From Pseudovibrio sp. M1P-2-3 (GTDB lineage Bacteria > Pseudomonadota > Alphaproteobacteria > Rhizobiales > Stappiaceae), in NCBI RefSeq assembly GCF_031501865.1, contig NZ_JARRCW010000001.1, positions 4,230,001 through 4,294,000 of the forward strand: a DNA stretch of 64,000 nt, given 5' to 3'. Each line of letters starts with the position of its first letter. The first letter of the stretch is position 1. Of the stretch, positions 19,811 to 29,524 are shown piece by piece. A program made the position numbers and the translations under genes. Below the pieces are notes generated by a model. The model ran no database searches. It was not told the origin of the DNA and saw only the letters and a list, made by a program, of their open reading frames with translations.

Positions 19811-21025
19811 TTACAAATTTTTCACTAATTGAGTATTTTCGGCAGTAAACAAGTACTCCGGAGAACGCATTTCTATAAGACGGGAGGCCGTACGGTCAAA
19901 TTCGAACGCTTCGGTCCCGCTGGGTGCTACATATAAAGCGGTTGGATCCGCTGCGGCTGATATTACAAGCCGGTTGCCATTATCATATAGGGCATCAATA
20001 AGATTTATAAACCGTTTAGCTTCATTTCTTTTTTGCGGCGCAAGAACCGGAACATTTTCAATAAAAACAGTGTGATAAGCGTGAGCGATTCGCAAGTAGT
20101 CAGAAGCTCCCAGCGGTTGATTGCACAGTTCATCAAAAGTAAACCACGCGGAACCGGAGCAAGCCTTACGAACCGGAATTTTTCGCCCATGATTCTCAAG
20201 CTCCTGCTCATGGGAGGCAAGGCCGTGATTCAAGTTGCGCCAAATAGCGGCCAGCTCTTCGTCCGCTTGTTCACCAAGAGGAGAAATATAAAGCTCGCTC
20301 CCTGCTAGCTTTTCCAGCCGGAAATCGGTGCGCGAATCAAGGCGCAGCACTTCCACCTTCTCCTGCAACAAGTCGATAAAGGGCAGGATGTGATTGCGGT
20401 TCAAGCCGTCCTTATAAAGGTCCTCGGGGTCCACATTGGAGGTACACACCACCACAACCCCATGCTCGAACAACTTGGTAAACAAGCGCCCCAAAAGCAT
20501 GGCATCGGCAATGTCGGTCACAGTGAATTCGTCAAAACACAACAGGCGGATTTCTGCCGCAATATCGTTGGCAACAGGGATGATCGGATCACTGCCCTTG
20601 ATCTCGCCGCTCTCGATTTTCTTGCGTGCTTCAAACACCCTATCGTGGGTTTCGGCCATGAACTCATGAAAGTGCTGGCGGCGCTTGCGCGGCTCTGCGG
20701 AAATCTCGAAAAACAGGTCCATAAGCATGGTTTTACCGCGCCCCACATCTCCCCAGATGTAAAGGCCAGTTACGGCATCCAGCGCCTGCTTGCGCTTGCC
20801 AAACAGCCAGCCCAAAGAGCTCTTCTTGCTGGCAACCTTTGTCTCCAGAAGGCGCAGATTCAGGGCATCAAATTTCTCGACAACAACACGCTGCGCCGGA
20901 TCGGACTCAATCTCTCCCTGTGAGACCATGTTTTCATAGCGCCCAACCACAGTTGAAATTACAGGAACCGTTTCACTCACAAGATACCACTCCATCAGCG
21001 CTGTGCGGATACGCTCAGCCAGCAC
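19811..21025 (-). CDS. zapE: AFG1/ZapE-like AAA ATPase
   Basis: Up to 404 aa. Walker A is GDVGRGKTMLMD at about residues 92-103 and Walker B is LLCFDEF. Further AFG1 blocks are RRQHFHEFM and the arginine-rich C-terminal region. In E. coli ZapE acts at the Z-ring; the mitochondrial relative AFG1 handles membrane-protein quality. The longest frame starts at GTG 21025. A GTG at 20980, behind a GGAG, gives the N-terminus expected for this family and may be the true start. It sits upstream of mdh, as is frequent in alphaproteobacteria, but has its own terminator. Confidence 0.9.
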   Translation of the reverse strand: MLAERIRTALMEWYLVSETVPVISTVVGRYENMVSQGEIESDPAQRVVVEKFDALNLRLLETKVASKKSSLGWLFGKRKQALDAVTGLYIWGDVGRGKTMLMDLFFEISAEPRKRRQHFHEFMAETHDRVFEARKKIESGEIKGSDPIIPVANDIAAEIRLLCFDEFTVTDIADAMLLGRLFTKLFEHGVVVVCTSNVDPEDLYKDGLNRNHILPFIDLLQEKVEVLRLDSRTDFRLEKLAGSELYISPLGEQADEELAAIWRNLNHGLASHEQELENHGRKIPVRKACSGSAWFTFDELCNQPLGASDYLRIAHAYHTVFIENVPVLAPQKRNEAKRFINLIDALYDNGNRLVISAAADPTALYVAPSGTEAFEFDRTASRLIEMRSPEYLFTAENTQLVKNL

Positions 21026-21405
21026 TTCTTTAATTCTTAAACAAGAACTCCGTTATCAGTGGTAAGGGCAGTATGCACTGAGCTGGTCTCTCAATTCACA
21101 GTTTTCCACAGGCTTAAGCAACCTAGCGTAACGTCGGGAGGAGGATTCAATTTTCCTGACCACTCACCTCGTACTTAATTTCCCTTAGAGTGAGGCGCGC
21201 GCTGGGTGAGTAAGGCGATATGCGTTGTCATCCACTTGTCACCAGCCAATATATATCATCCTTTTTGCAACAAATACCCAGAGTGTAAGCGAGGATTTTT
21301 CAACAAGTTCATTAGTGACATAAGCAGCGGCGCTTACCGCATGAGCAAATCAGCGCTCTACAGCGCCTCATACAATCATTCACACTAAATGAAATTGGAA
21401 ATGGA
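21026..21405. other. Intergenic between zapE and small secreted-protein gene
   Basis: 380 bp separating divergent genes. I see no open frame with a plausible start and no long inverted repeat; presumably promoters for both sides. Confidence 0.4.
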
Positions 21406-21744
21406 ATGCATTTTAGAAAAATCACAGCCGCTGCAACCGCTACGACTTTCGCAGGCCTTCTTTTTGTTGCCACTGCAAATGCAGAGGGGCCTGGCATGGG
21501 CTCCACTTTGGGCGAATGCTATAACAACTGGGTTTCCTACTGCAATGAGGAAACGGGCGGGTATCCCGCCGGTTACCCCGAAGGATGTTATGGGGAAAGT
21601 CTGGACTTGTGCGACAACCACCACAACCCCAAAAGTGCGATTTTCTCCCCATCCCAGATACAGACCTTGAGGACTGACTCCCTCTCGCGGGCAAAGCGCA
21701 CCCAGTCCCGGAATGACGCGCCCCCAACCAAAAAGGCAGACTAG
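21406..21744 (+). CDS. Small secreted Cys-containing protein, unknown
   Basis: 112 aa. The first 26 residues are a clean Sec signal (basic start, AATATTFAGLLFVATANA, cleavage after Ala-Asn-Ala). The short mature part holds four Cys in a Gly/Tyr/Pro-rich stretch (ECYNNWVSYC, EGCYGESLDLC), compatible with two disulfides. The C-terminal third overlaps DNA resembling a dispersed intergenic repeat (about 21680-21720), so the native end may have been altered. No homologue is recognised. Confidence 0.5.
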   Translation: MHFRKITAAATATTFAGLLFVATANAEGPGMGSTLGECYNNWVSYCNEETGGYPAGYPEGCYGESLDLCDNHHNPKSAIFSPSQIQTLRTDSLSRAKRTQSRNDAPPTKKAD

Positions 21745-21853
21745 CCCTCTCTCAAGCTTTCATCCCAAAGCCGCTCTTCCCAATCTTCCAAGGTACGCTT
21801 TAGGCATTCTTGTTGTCACGAGTATTGCACGAGGATTGAGTTCGCAACCAAAC

Positions 21854-21888
21854 AAAAAGGACCAGAGAGCACCCTCTCTGGTCCTTTT
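21854..21888. terminator. Bidirectional terminator
   Basis: AAAAGGACCAGAGAG pairs perfectly with CTCTCTGGTCCTTTT around a CACC loop. It lies between convergent genes and can serve both, chiefly the inhibitor-like lipoprotein gene on the minus strand. Confidence 0.9.
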
Positions 21889-21910
21889 AAAAATTGTGTT
21901 CGCATCACCC

Positions 21911-22420
21911 CTAGCGGGAGAACGAGATCGGCGCGCCAGCTGATGTGGAGCCACTATACATGCCAGAGCCGCCGGACAATGTCGCCAGATCCGAGCCCGC
22001 AGCATCCTTCAAGACAACGTTATTTCCTTTCAGGTCCCACGCGGCAATACGCGACAGGTTGTCATTGCCACACCCGCGGGTGTTGGCACGGTAGCCGCCA
22101 CTCCATGTGGTGAGCGTCATAAACAGTTTACAGCTATCGGTTCCAGAAGAAACGCTCCAGCCGCCCAGCAAATCGGTGCGTCCCACCTGCCCCGAGCCTG
22201 CTGGCTGCAGGTCAGTTGGTGCGGAAGCCACTTGAGTGTTATTGGCCGCCGTTTGTCCCATCTGCGACTGATCAAGCGGAGCCAGATTTTGCCCCCCAAC
22301 CGGTGCAACAGGCGTTGCCGGTAAAGGCGTCACGTAACTGCGTGTATATGTGGTGCGCTGACAGGCCATTGTCGAAATGGCCAGCACAGAAACCAGCGCA
22401 AGTGTCAAACTGCGATTCAT
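21911..22420 (-). CDS. Inh/Omp19-type protease inhibitor lipoprotein
   Basis: 169 aa. The signal peptide ends in a lipobox with the lipidated Cys at residue 20 (AISTMAC). A Pro/Gln-rich linker leads to a C-terminal beta-barrel domain of the AprI/Inh family (LGGWSVSSGTDSCKLFMTLT, with a second Cys in RGCGND for a disulfide). Family members such as Brucella Omp19 and AprI inhibit secreted proteases. The window also encodes a serralysin-type protease, the classic target of Inh inhibitors, though 15 kb away and not linked in an operon. Outer-membrane location is inferred. Confidence 0.8.
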   Translation of the reverse strand: MNRSLTLALVSVLAISTMACQRTTYTRSYVTPLPATPVAPVGGQNLAPLDQSQMGQTAANNTQVASAPTDLQPAGSGQVGRTDLLGGWSVSSGTDSCKLFMTLTTWSGGYRANTRGCGNDNLSRIAAWDLKGNNVVLKDAAGSDLATLSGGSGMYSGSTSAGAPISFSR

Positions 22421-22749
22421 GGCAATTCTCCCTGCCGTCTACGGTCCGCGAGAACCACAAAAAATAACTCTCGGCAAAGTTGCCCTTAAATCGTAAACAG
22501 GGAAAGAACGGATGCTGAAAAAAATGAGTTTTCCCCCTAAAACCCATGATTTTATGGGGGCACCACCACGGCCCTAGGGTTGATACAGCCGTTTCGCATG
22601 GGCACTCCGGCAAGACGGGCAAACATCCACGCAAAACACCCGCCCCATGACAGCACCACGCAAAGCACTTAGAAGCAGACTCGCTTATCGGGTAGTTTTG
22701 ACATGCGTACAGACCAATAGTTCCCCCATCCAAACCGAAGGAGGGTGCA
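22421..22749. other. Intergenic, divergent promoters
   Basis: 329 bp between the inhibitor-like gene and the SDR gene. A TTGACA hexamer at 22698-22703 could be a -35 for the SDR gene, which has a GAAGGAGG ribosome site. Nothing else is evident. Confidence 0.4.
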
Positions 22750-23505
22750 ATGGAATTACGCGGTCAGACAATCATTATCACAGGTGCAAGCAGCGGAATT
22801 GGTGCAGCGGCAGCCGAGCTTTTCGCCATTGAGGGGGCAAATGTAGTCTTGGGGGCCAGACGGGAACCGGAGCTTCACGCCTTAACAAACAAGATCACCC
22901 AGAACGGCGGGGCGGCCACTTATCTGGCAGGAGACGTCACTCAGGAAACTTACGCCACTGCTTTGGTAGAGCATGCGCTGAACACTTTCGGATCATTTCA
23001 TGGTGCCTTCAATAATGCGGGCATGATGGGCGAGATGGTTCCACTCCCCCAAATGGACAGCGCCAACTGGAATGATGTGCTGACTACCAATCTCACCAGT
23101 GCGTTTTATGCGGCCAAAGCGCAAATTCCGGCCCTCAAAAGCAACGGCAGTGGATCAATCGTTTTCACATCCTCTTTTGTTGGTGCGCTCAACAGCGGCA
23201 TGCCGGGGATGGGCGCATATGCGGCAAGCAAGGCTGGGCTGGTTGGTCTTGTAAAATCGCTCGCGGCAGAGCATGGGCCGGATAGCATTCGTATCAACGC
23301 CCTGCTTCCAGGGGGAACCAGAACCGCAATGGCCGGAGATGATCCCGAAGGGCACACCTTCATTTCCAACCTTCATCCTCTGAAGCGTATGGCAGAACCC
23401 TTAGAGATCGCAGAAGCCGCCCTGTTTTTATTGTCAAAACGTTCCAGCTTTGTGACAGGAGGCGCTATGGCCGCAGACGGAGGCGTTTCAGTCCGGCTGA
23501 TCTAG
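22750..23505 (+). CDS. Short-chain dehydrogenase/reductase
   Basis: 251 aa, classical SDR. The nucleotide-binding TGASSGIG is at residues 11-18, NNAG at 88-91, and the catalytic Ser about 141-142 with Tyr157 and Lys161 (YAASK). The C-terminal block ends in FVTGGAMAADGG, as in FabG-like oxidoreductases. Strong ribosome site (GGAGG). The gene stands alone, so a substrate cannot be proposed. Confidence 0.9.
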   Translation: MELRGQTIIITGASSGIGAAAAELFAIEGANVVLGARREPELHALTNKITQNGGAATYLAGDVTQETYATALVEHALNTFGSFHGAFNNAGMMGEMVPLPQMDSANWNDVLTTNLTSAFYAAKAQIPALKSNGSGSIVFTSSFVGALNSGMPGMGAYAASKAGLVGLVKSLAAEHGPDSIRINALLPGGTRTAMAGDDPEGHTFISNLHPLKRMAEPLEIAEAALFLLSKRSSFVTGGAMAADGGVSVRLI

Positions 23506-23710
23506 CAAAGACTTTTTCAACGTCCGCCAGTTTCTCGGGAAAACACTGAGCGTGGGGCATACCTCATAAAACTCAAAGGCATGCCCCAGCACAACAGTGA
23601 ACCTTGTAGATGGGAAACCTGACGCGGAAAACTTGGGGAACGCAAGGCTGCGGACAACCTTAACACCCGCGCGAAGTCTGTTATTTCCGGTTCACTATTT
23701 CTTCAGCAAA

Positions 23711-24082
23711 CTACAGCGTTTCGTTTGCCTGCTGTTTGGAAAATGCATCAAAGGCCGCAAGAGCTTCTGCGCCGTACATGAGCGATGGACCACCGCCCAT
23801 GTAAATAGCAACACCAATTGTCTCGGTGATTTCCTCACGGGTTGCGCCGTATTTGATGGCGGCTTTTGTGTGGTATCCCAAACATCCGTCACATCTTGCG
23901 GCAATCCCCACGGCCAGAGCCATAAGTTCCTTGGTTTTGCTGTCCAGCGCCCCTTCAGAAATTGCGCTTTTTGCAATAGCCCCAAAGCCCTTCATGATCT
24001 CCGGCACTTCTGGCCTCAGCTTGCCCAGCTTTCCATCCATGCCCTTTAGATAATCCGGCCAGTTTTCTACGGTCATACCCAT
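23711..24082 (-). CDS. Carboxymuconolactone decarboxylase family (AhpD-like) protein
   Basis: 123 aa, all-helical CMD fold. The motif ARCDGCLGYH gives Cys64, Cys67 and His71, the CxxC-x3-H pattern of AhpD-type peroxidase partners rather than true decarboxylases. A start two codons later (MTVEN) is equally possible. It is divergent from a TetR-family regulator about 300 bp away, a likely but unproven controller. Probable role in thiol-based redox defence. Confidence 0.85.
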   Translation of the reverse strand: MGMTVENWPDYLKGMDGKLGKLRPEVPEIMKGFGAIAKSAISEGALDSKTKELMALAVGIAARCDGCLGYHTKAAIKYGATREEITETIGVAIYMGGGPSLMYGAEALAAFDAFSKQQANETL

Positions 24083-24390
24083 TCCATTAGTTATTTCTAC
24101 ATTAGATTTTTCTTATATTAAAGAGAAATGAAGAGAGGTCAATTCCCCAGTGGCCCAAAACAGCAAATTTATGGAGGTGAGATTTTGCTGATCCCTCACA
24201 TGAACAAAGCAAATGCGGCCAATACCACATACTCTCCACGTAGCGGGGATGCCATCATACACAATTTGCCCCCCTCCCCCACCTCGCACTGGGCAGTACA
24301 TTCATAGGGACTAATAGTCATATATGCGTTGCAATAGGGCGCTAAGTGTGGTTTCTGATTTTATCTCGTTTTTTTCAGGAAACCGTTTAT
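24083..24390. other. Divergent promoter region, CMD gene / TetR gene
   Basis: 308 bp. No gene is seen. The place is where an operator of the adjacent TetR-family regulator would be expected, but I cannot single out a clear palindrome. Confidence 0.4.
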
Positions 24391-24993
24391 ATGGCCGCAA
24401 TGGAGTACTTAACCGTACAAGGGCGGGCAGCTGATGTATTGGAAGCTGCACGCAAATCCTTTCTCACGAAGGGATACAAGGGCTCTGCAATTGCCAAAAT
24501 TGCGGAGACCTCCGATATATCCATGGCCCATATCTACAATTTCTACCCAAGCAAGATGGATCTGGCGTGCGCTGTTGTTGGCAACGAGGTGATGAAGATG
24601 ATCGCCCGGCTGGAAAACGCGGCAGACCATAACGCCAGTGCCACAGATCGCCTCAAACAGGTTCTGCTCTTTGAGTTTCAAGAGACCTTCCGCCTGCTTG
24701 AGCAAAACCCCGGTCTTGCAAGCTGCATGCAGGCCATTGCCAGCAAACGCCGCAGCTATTTCGATAAATTGAGATACCAGTCGCGCCCCATCATAGAGAC
24801 TGTTTTGAGATCGGGAAATTTTTCCGAGGAATTTGATGTGCAAGATGTCCGGCGCACGTCAAAACTCATCCACTTTGCCACCACCAAGTTCCGCTATGCG
24901 CAGCTGTTTGGCGAGGAAGACCCTGCAGTTTTGCGGGAAGAATGCACGGGTGTGGTAATGCTCATATTAAAGGGGTTAGAAAAGCGCCTGTAA
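24391..24993 (+). CDS. TetR family transcriptional regulator
   Basis: 200 aa from the ATG at 24391, which follows AGGAAA; a longer frame opens at 24346 without a ribosome site. The N-terminal helix-turn-helix is typical (ARKSFLTKGYKGSAIAKIAE, then ISMAHIYNFYPSKMDL). The C-terminal ligand domain is all-helical. It lies divergent to the CMD/AhpD-like gene, its probable target by position. Confidence 0.88.
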   Translation: MAAMEYLTVQGRAADVLEAARKSFLTKGYKGSAIAKIAETSDISMAHIYNFYPSKMDLACAVVGNEVMKMIARLENAADHNASATDRLKQVLLFEFQETFRLLEQNPGLASCMQAIASKRRSYFDKLRYQSRPIIETVLRSGNFSEEFDVQDVRRTSKLIHFATTKFRYAQLFGEEDPAVLREECTGVVMLILKGLEKRL

Positions 24994-25165
24994 GAATTAC
25001 ATCTCAATTTAGCTATATTTAGATTTATATTTCCGCAAAAATACTCACTATTAATTTCAACTGCACCTTCAAGGGTTTATCAATCATCAAGGCCTATCCT
25101 TTCCTGCATGAAACCGGTCTCAACCGGGGGAGTACCAGCTTGCTGGATCAGGGAAGGCAGGAGTA

Positions 25166-25876
25166 ATGATGAAGTGCGCGTACTGGTTTGCTTTTGCAAC
25201 TTTGAGCAGCCTGACCTTTAATCATCAAAGTCTGGCGCAGGAAATTGAAGGCGTCGATATTACCATTGACGAGGAAACCGAGGAAGTCATCTACCCAGAT
25301 GGAGATATCTACTACGATGAGGACGTGGACATCACCATCAAACCCTTGAATGACTGGAGCGGATTTTACGCCGGTATTCAAGGTGCCTATGCCCATCTGG
25401 ATGGCAGAAACCGTTTTGACGAAACTCACGGTTACAATGGTGGCATTGGCGGCCTCTTTGGTGGCTACAACTATGTAATTCAAAACATTTTCATCGGCGC
25501 AGAGGTCGAGGGAAACATTTGGGGTTTCAGCGGTGCCGATGGGGCGGGTATCGAGCTTGACAGCGATTATATGCTGGCTGCAACATTTCGTGCCGGTCTT
25601 ATCTGGGAGTACATTCTGGGCTACGTGGACATCGGTGTGGCCACCTCCCGTATGAAAGTCCGGAACAAACTGTGGGAGGACAGCTCAGACAAAGGCCAGA
25701 TGACAGGTTGGGCCGCAGGTGGCGGTGTGGAAGTCATGGTCGCCGAAAACATTTCCCTGCGCGCAGATTACAAGCACATTGAATATGGTAGTCGGCACTT
25801 CACACTGGATGGCGAACGCTTCAAACAAGATCTGGACGCCGACATCGTGCGTATCGGGATCTCCTATCATTTTTGA
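25166..25876 (+). CDS. Outer-membrane beta-barrel protein (Omp25/31-like)
   Basis: 236 aa. The signal peptide ends at SLAQ (about residue 25). A very acidic segment (about 27-65) precedes an eight-strand-type barrel opening WSGFYAGIQGAYA, as in alphaproteobacterial surface porin-like proteins. The chain ends in aromatic Phe (ISYHF), the usual outer-membrane insertion signal. A Gly-rich turn GGIGGLFGGYNY matches the family. The acidic leader is unusual and could bind cations. Confidence 0.85.
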   Translation: MMKCAYWFAFATLSSLTFNHQSLAQEIEGVDITIDEETEEVIYPDGDIYYDEDVDITIKPLNDWSGFYAGIQGAYAHLDGRNRFDETHGYNGGIGGLFGGYNYVIQNIFIGAEVEGNIWGFSGADGAGIELDSDYMLAATFRAGLIWEYILGYVDIGVATSRMKVRNKLWEDSSDKGQMTGWAAGGGVEVMVAENISLRADYKHIEYGSRHFTLDGERFKQDLDADIVRIGISYHF

Positions 25877-25959
25877 AAGACTTATCATTTAACTGGATAA
25901 AGAAACACGCAAACACTAGGTTAAAGCTGTGAAGTGTCTCCATTGAGCCGCAAACAGCT

Positions 25960-26631
25960 TTAAGTCAGAACCCGCAGTCCTCCCGGCGTCACGATTTCCG
26001 CTCGTATCTTTTTCTCATTACCCTCGCGAATATCAATCTTTGACATGTTCAGCCGCCTGCCGATAAGCTCTCGCAAGTCCTGAGCTTGTGGATGCTCAAT
26101 CGTGAGAGAGAGCAGGCGAAACCCCAAATCAGGCATGCTTGCAGTTGGGTGTACCCCTCTAGGCCATTCAATCAAAGTTGGAAAAGCCCCTTCCATAGGC
26201 ATCAGGCCATCGGGAGTAATCGTAATCAGCCACTCCATTCTCCCGCGAGACATCCGGTGCACCTCCCCACTGTGCGGGTGGGCATGGTCACTATCACTTT
26301 TCACGTCCTTGGACCTGATCACCCACGTACTCAATGTGGGCTCGCCATCAAACTGGTCCAGATTAAACCATCTTGCCCCTTCCGGTGCAGGCGCTTGGGG
26401 ATCAATTGCGATAATTTCCAGATACTGCCGATACCCCAAAGTAAGCACCCGGTTATGGGTTCCCATTTGTGGATGCTCGCCGCCAGCGGGCACATCCACA
26501 CCCAGTTGCTCTTTAACATGCGCCGCGCCTTCTTCTAAAGTTCTGGCGGTCACAACAATGTGGTCCAGCTTCCAGTTTCCAAATTCATCCACGCTGCTTT
26601 CTCCAATCTGCCAGTTTCGACCAATCAGCAA
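25960..26631 (-). CDS. VOC/glyoxalase-like protein
   Basis: 223 aa. It begins with a VOC fold signature (WKLDHIVVTARTLEEGAAHV, LGVDVPAGGEHPQMGTHN) of the glyoxalase-like type with an extended C-terminal half. His in LDHI and Glu in YLEIIAID are plausible metal ligands. Substrate is unknown. No operon partner. Confidence 0.8.
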   Translation of the reverse strand: MLIGRNWQIGESSVDEFGNWKLDHIVVTARTLEEGAAHVKEQLGVDVPAGGEHPQMGTHNRVLTLGYRQYLEIIAIDPQAPAPEGARWFNLDQFDGEPTLSTWVIRSKDVKSDSDHAHPHSGEVHRMSRGRMEWLITITPDGLMPMEGAFPTLIEWPRGVHPTASMPDLGFRLLSLTIEHPQAQDLRELIGRRLNMSKIDIREGNEKKIRAEIVTPGGLRVLT

Positions 26632-26639
26632 TTAAGGGA

Positions 26640-26915
26640 GCCTATAGGATTACTTCTGGATTCCGTCTTGGTGGACGGGATGGCCTCGTAAAGAGACAAG
26701 AATGTCACCCCGAACTTGATCAGGGGTCCAGTGCCTTCCGGCTTCGAAAGCGGCTTCCTATAGTTTCCAAATACTACAGCTTGGCATTCGTGCCACAGCC
26801 CCGCCCAGTTTACCGAACCAGTCGAAGGCTCCAACTGTGAAATGTCTGGAAGGCTTGGTAGCAATGAGACCGGAGCGGCGCTCCTGTCTCATTGCGCGGC
26901 ACAAGACCTCAATGA
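26640..26915. repeat. Intergenic with dispersed repeat-like sequence
   Basis: The text around 26700-26740 (GTCACCCCGAACTTGATCAG, then GGGTCCAG) is of the kind scattered between genes in many alphaproteobacteria; related text occurs at about 34900-35000 and 21690. A tandem of short inverted segments follows. No gene is seen. Confidence 0.45.
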
Positions 26916-26917
26916 CC

Positions 26918-29374
26918 TCAAGGTTTCACGACAGGCTTAATCCAGCGCAGGCGCAAGGCATTGGTAACCACAAACACGCTGGACAGCGCCATAGCACCCG
27001 CCGCCAGAACCGGAGACAAAAGCGGACCGCCAAAGGGATACAAAATACCGGCGGCAACCGGAATCAACACAAGGTTATAAGCAAAAGCCCAGAACAGGTT
27101 TTCCTTGATATTTCGCATTGTGCGCTGACTGAGATCAAGCGCATTGACGACACCGTTCAGATCACCGGACATCAACACCACATCTGCCGCCTCAATGGCA
27201 ACATCCGTGCCGCCGCCAATCGCAAGGCCCACATCCGCCGCCGCCAGCGCCGGAGCATCGTTAATCCCGTCACCGACAAACGCAACACCCGAGCCCAGCG
27301 TCTTCAGCCTTTCAACTTCATTCACTTTACCGTCGGGCAAAACTTCAGCAACCACGTGATCAATGTTTACACTCTTCGCAATTGCTTGGGCTGTTTGTTT
27401 GTTGTCTCCGGTAATCATCACCACCTTCACGCCTAGCTTGTGAAGGGCGTTGATCGCTGCAGGAGTGGTGGGTTTTATGGGGTCAGCCACAGCCATAACT
27501 GCTGCAATCTGGCCATCAATCGCGCCAAACAAAGGGGTTTTGCCTTGCTCGGCCAAGGCTCTCGCCGGTTGTGCCAAGTGCTCTAGGTCAATTCCTTCAC
27601 GGTCCATCAAGTGGTCAGAGCCAAGCAGAACGCTTCGCCCTTCAACATCGGCCCGCACTCCATAGCCTGTTAGGGAAGTGAAATTCTCCACCTCTGCCAG
27701 CGTAAGCCCCTTGTCTTTGGCGGCCTTAACAATTGCCCTTGCAATAGGGTGCTCAGAGCGCTCTTCCACTGAAGCAACCAAGCGCAAGACCATCGCCTCG
27801 TCCATCCCGCCAGCAAGTTCCATATCAGTCAGCTCGGGCCTGCCAACGGTTATTGTGCCGGTTTTGTCCAAAGCTACCACACTGCTGTTTTGCAGGGCTT
27901 GAAGGGCGTCTCCCTTGCGGAACAAAACACCCATTTCGGCAGCCCGCCCCGTTCCCACCATGATAGAGGTCGGGGTCGCCAGCCCCATTGCGCAGGGACA
28001 CGCGATAATCAAAACAGCAACACCCGCCACTAAGGCAAGGCTCAAGGCAGGTTCTGGTCCAAACACAAGCCACAGGGCAACTGTGATCAATGCAACAGTA
28101 ATGACAGCTGGCACGAACCACGCGGTGATTTTGTCAACAAGCCCTTGTATCGGCAACTTTGCACCTTGCGCCTGTTCAACCATCTGGATGATCTGGGCCA
28201 GCATGGTATCACTGCCCACTTTTTCTGCGCGGAATGTCAGTGCGCCTGTACCATTGACCGTGGCCCCCACAATTTCACTGCCCAGCTTCTTTTCAACCGG
28301 AACAGGTTCACCGGTCACCATGCTCTCGTCGACATAAGAGGAGCCCGACAGAACCCTGCCATCAACGGCGATTTTCTCACCGGGCCGCACATGAACAATA
28401 TCTCCCACTATGATTTGCTCAATGGGCCGTTCAATCACGTCCCCGTTCACTTCAACTCTGGCCGTTTTTGCCCGCAACCCAACGAGTTTGCGAATAGCTT
28501 CGCCAGTGCTTCCCTTTGCCCGCGCTTCCAAAAGGCGGCCAAGCAACACCAGAACCACAATAACTGCGGCAGCCTCGTAGTACACGTTGGCTGTTCCTTG
28601 CGGCAACATGTATGCAGCAAAGGTTGCAACGAGAGAAAAGCCATAGGCAGCGCTGGTGCCAAGAGCCACGAGCGAGTTCATATTCGGGGTCCCTTTAAAC
28701 AGGGCGGGAAACCCCATGGTGTAAAACGAGCGCCCCGGTCCGATCAGAACAAGGCTCGTCAAAACAAACTGGAGATAATAGCTGTTCTGCATTCCAATGG
28801 TTTGAGAGACAAGCGTGTGCACACCAGAAAACATGTGGCTGCCCATCTCGATCAAAAACACAGGAAGAGCCAGCGCAGCGGCAAGGGCAGTGCGGCGGGC
28901 AAGATCAACAATTTCCTGATTTTTCCGCTCATCCGCAGTTTTCTGGCTCGCAATGCTGACAGATGCCGGATACCCCGCATCACTAATGAGCTTGGCAACG
29001 GCCTCCGGCGTGGTTATGCCGTCAAGGTACCTGACACTTGCTGTGCTGGCTGCCAGATTTACCGAAGCCTCCACAACCGCCTCGTTTCCTTTCAAGGCCT
29101 TTTCAATGTGCCCCACGCAAGAGGCACAGGACATATTGTCCACCTGCAAGGTTACCTCACTGGCGGCAGCTGGATACCCCGCCTGCTCCAGAACCTTGAA
29201 AACATTATCTGTCTTCACAGTTCCATCATGCCTGAGCCGGACACTGGCATTTGCCAGATTCACAGCGCTGTCAGCCACGCCGGGAATGGTGTCCAAAGCC
29301 TTCTCGACACGCCCGACACAAGAGGCGCAGTTCATTCCTTCAACCTGGAAACTAAGGGAAGCCATTTTATTCAT
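26918..29374 (-). CDS. copA: Copper-exporting P1B-type ATPase
   Basis: About 818 aa from the ATG at 29374 (an in-frame GTG lies at 29386). Two N-terminal heavy-metal domains carry GMNCASC and NMSCASC. Eight membrane segments follow, with the metal-site CPC in ACPCAMGL, the phosphorylated Asp in DKTGTIT, the TGDN motif and [10 protein letters not shown]. It pumps Cu(I) out of the cytoplasm using ATP. A CueR-type promoter with a 19-bp spacer lies about 30 bp upstream, and a cueR gene lies 0.7 kb away on the same strand, so copper induction is well supported. Confidence 0.96.
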   Translation of the reverse strand: MNKMASLSFQVEGMNCASCVGRVEKALDTIPGVADSAVNLANASVRLRHDGTVKTDNVFKVLEQAGYPAAASEVTLQVDNMSCASCVGHIEKALKGNEAVVEASVNLAASTASVRYLDGITTPEAVAKLISDAGYPASVSIASQKTADERKNQEIVDLARRTALAAALALPVFLIEMGSHMFSGVHTLVSQTIGMQNSYYLQFVLTSLVLIGPGRSFYTMGFPALFKGTPNMNSLVALGTSAAYGFSLVATFAAYMLPQGTANVYYEAAAVIVVLVLLGRLLEARAKGSTGEAIRKLVGLRAKTARVEVNGDVIERPIEQIIVGDIVHVRPGEKIAVDGRVLSGSSYVDESMVTGEPVPVEKKLGSEIVGATVNGTGALTFRAEKVGSDTMLAQIIQMVEQAQGAKLPIQGLVDKITAWFVPAVITVALITVALWLVFGPEPALSLALVAGVAVLIIACPCAMGLATPTSIMVGTGRAAEMGVLFRKGDALQALQNSSVVALDKTGTITVGRPELTDMELAGGMDEAMVLRLVASVEERSEHPIARAIVKAAKDKGLTLAEVENFTSLTGYGVRADVEGRSVLLGSDHLMDREGIDLEHLAQPARALAEQGKTPLFGAIDGQIAAVMAVADPIKPTTPAAINALHKLGVKVVMITGDNKQTAQAIAKSVNIDHVVAEVLPDGKVNEVERLKTLGSGVAFVGDGINDAPALAAADVGLAIGGGTDVAIEAADVVLMSGDLNGVVNALDLSQRTMRNIKENLFWAFAYNLVLIPVAAGILYPFGGPLLSPVLAAGAMALSSVFVVTNALRLRWIKPVVKP

Positions 29375-29405
29375 AGCGATCACCACTCATTCACTCTTTT
29401 GCCTC

Positions 29406-29436
29406 ACCCTACAGCTTCCAGTAACTGGAGGGTCAA
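29406..29436 (-). promoter_or_regulatory. CueR-type promoter of copA
   Basis: On the minus strand: -35 TTGACC, a 19-bp spacer holding the dyad CTCCAG-TTA-CTGGAA, and -10 TAGGGT. The long spacer with a central dyad is the hallmark of MerR-family activated promoters and matches CueR boxes. The predicted start of transcription is about 25 bases before the copA ATG. Confidence 0.85.
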
Positions 29437-29524
29437 GATATTTTTTGACCGCTTGGCCAACATTCAAACCACCCCTGCCCTTACTGTTGGACTGCCGCCA
29501 GTTTCAGCCACACACGCAAAGCCC

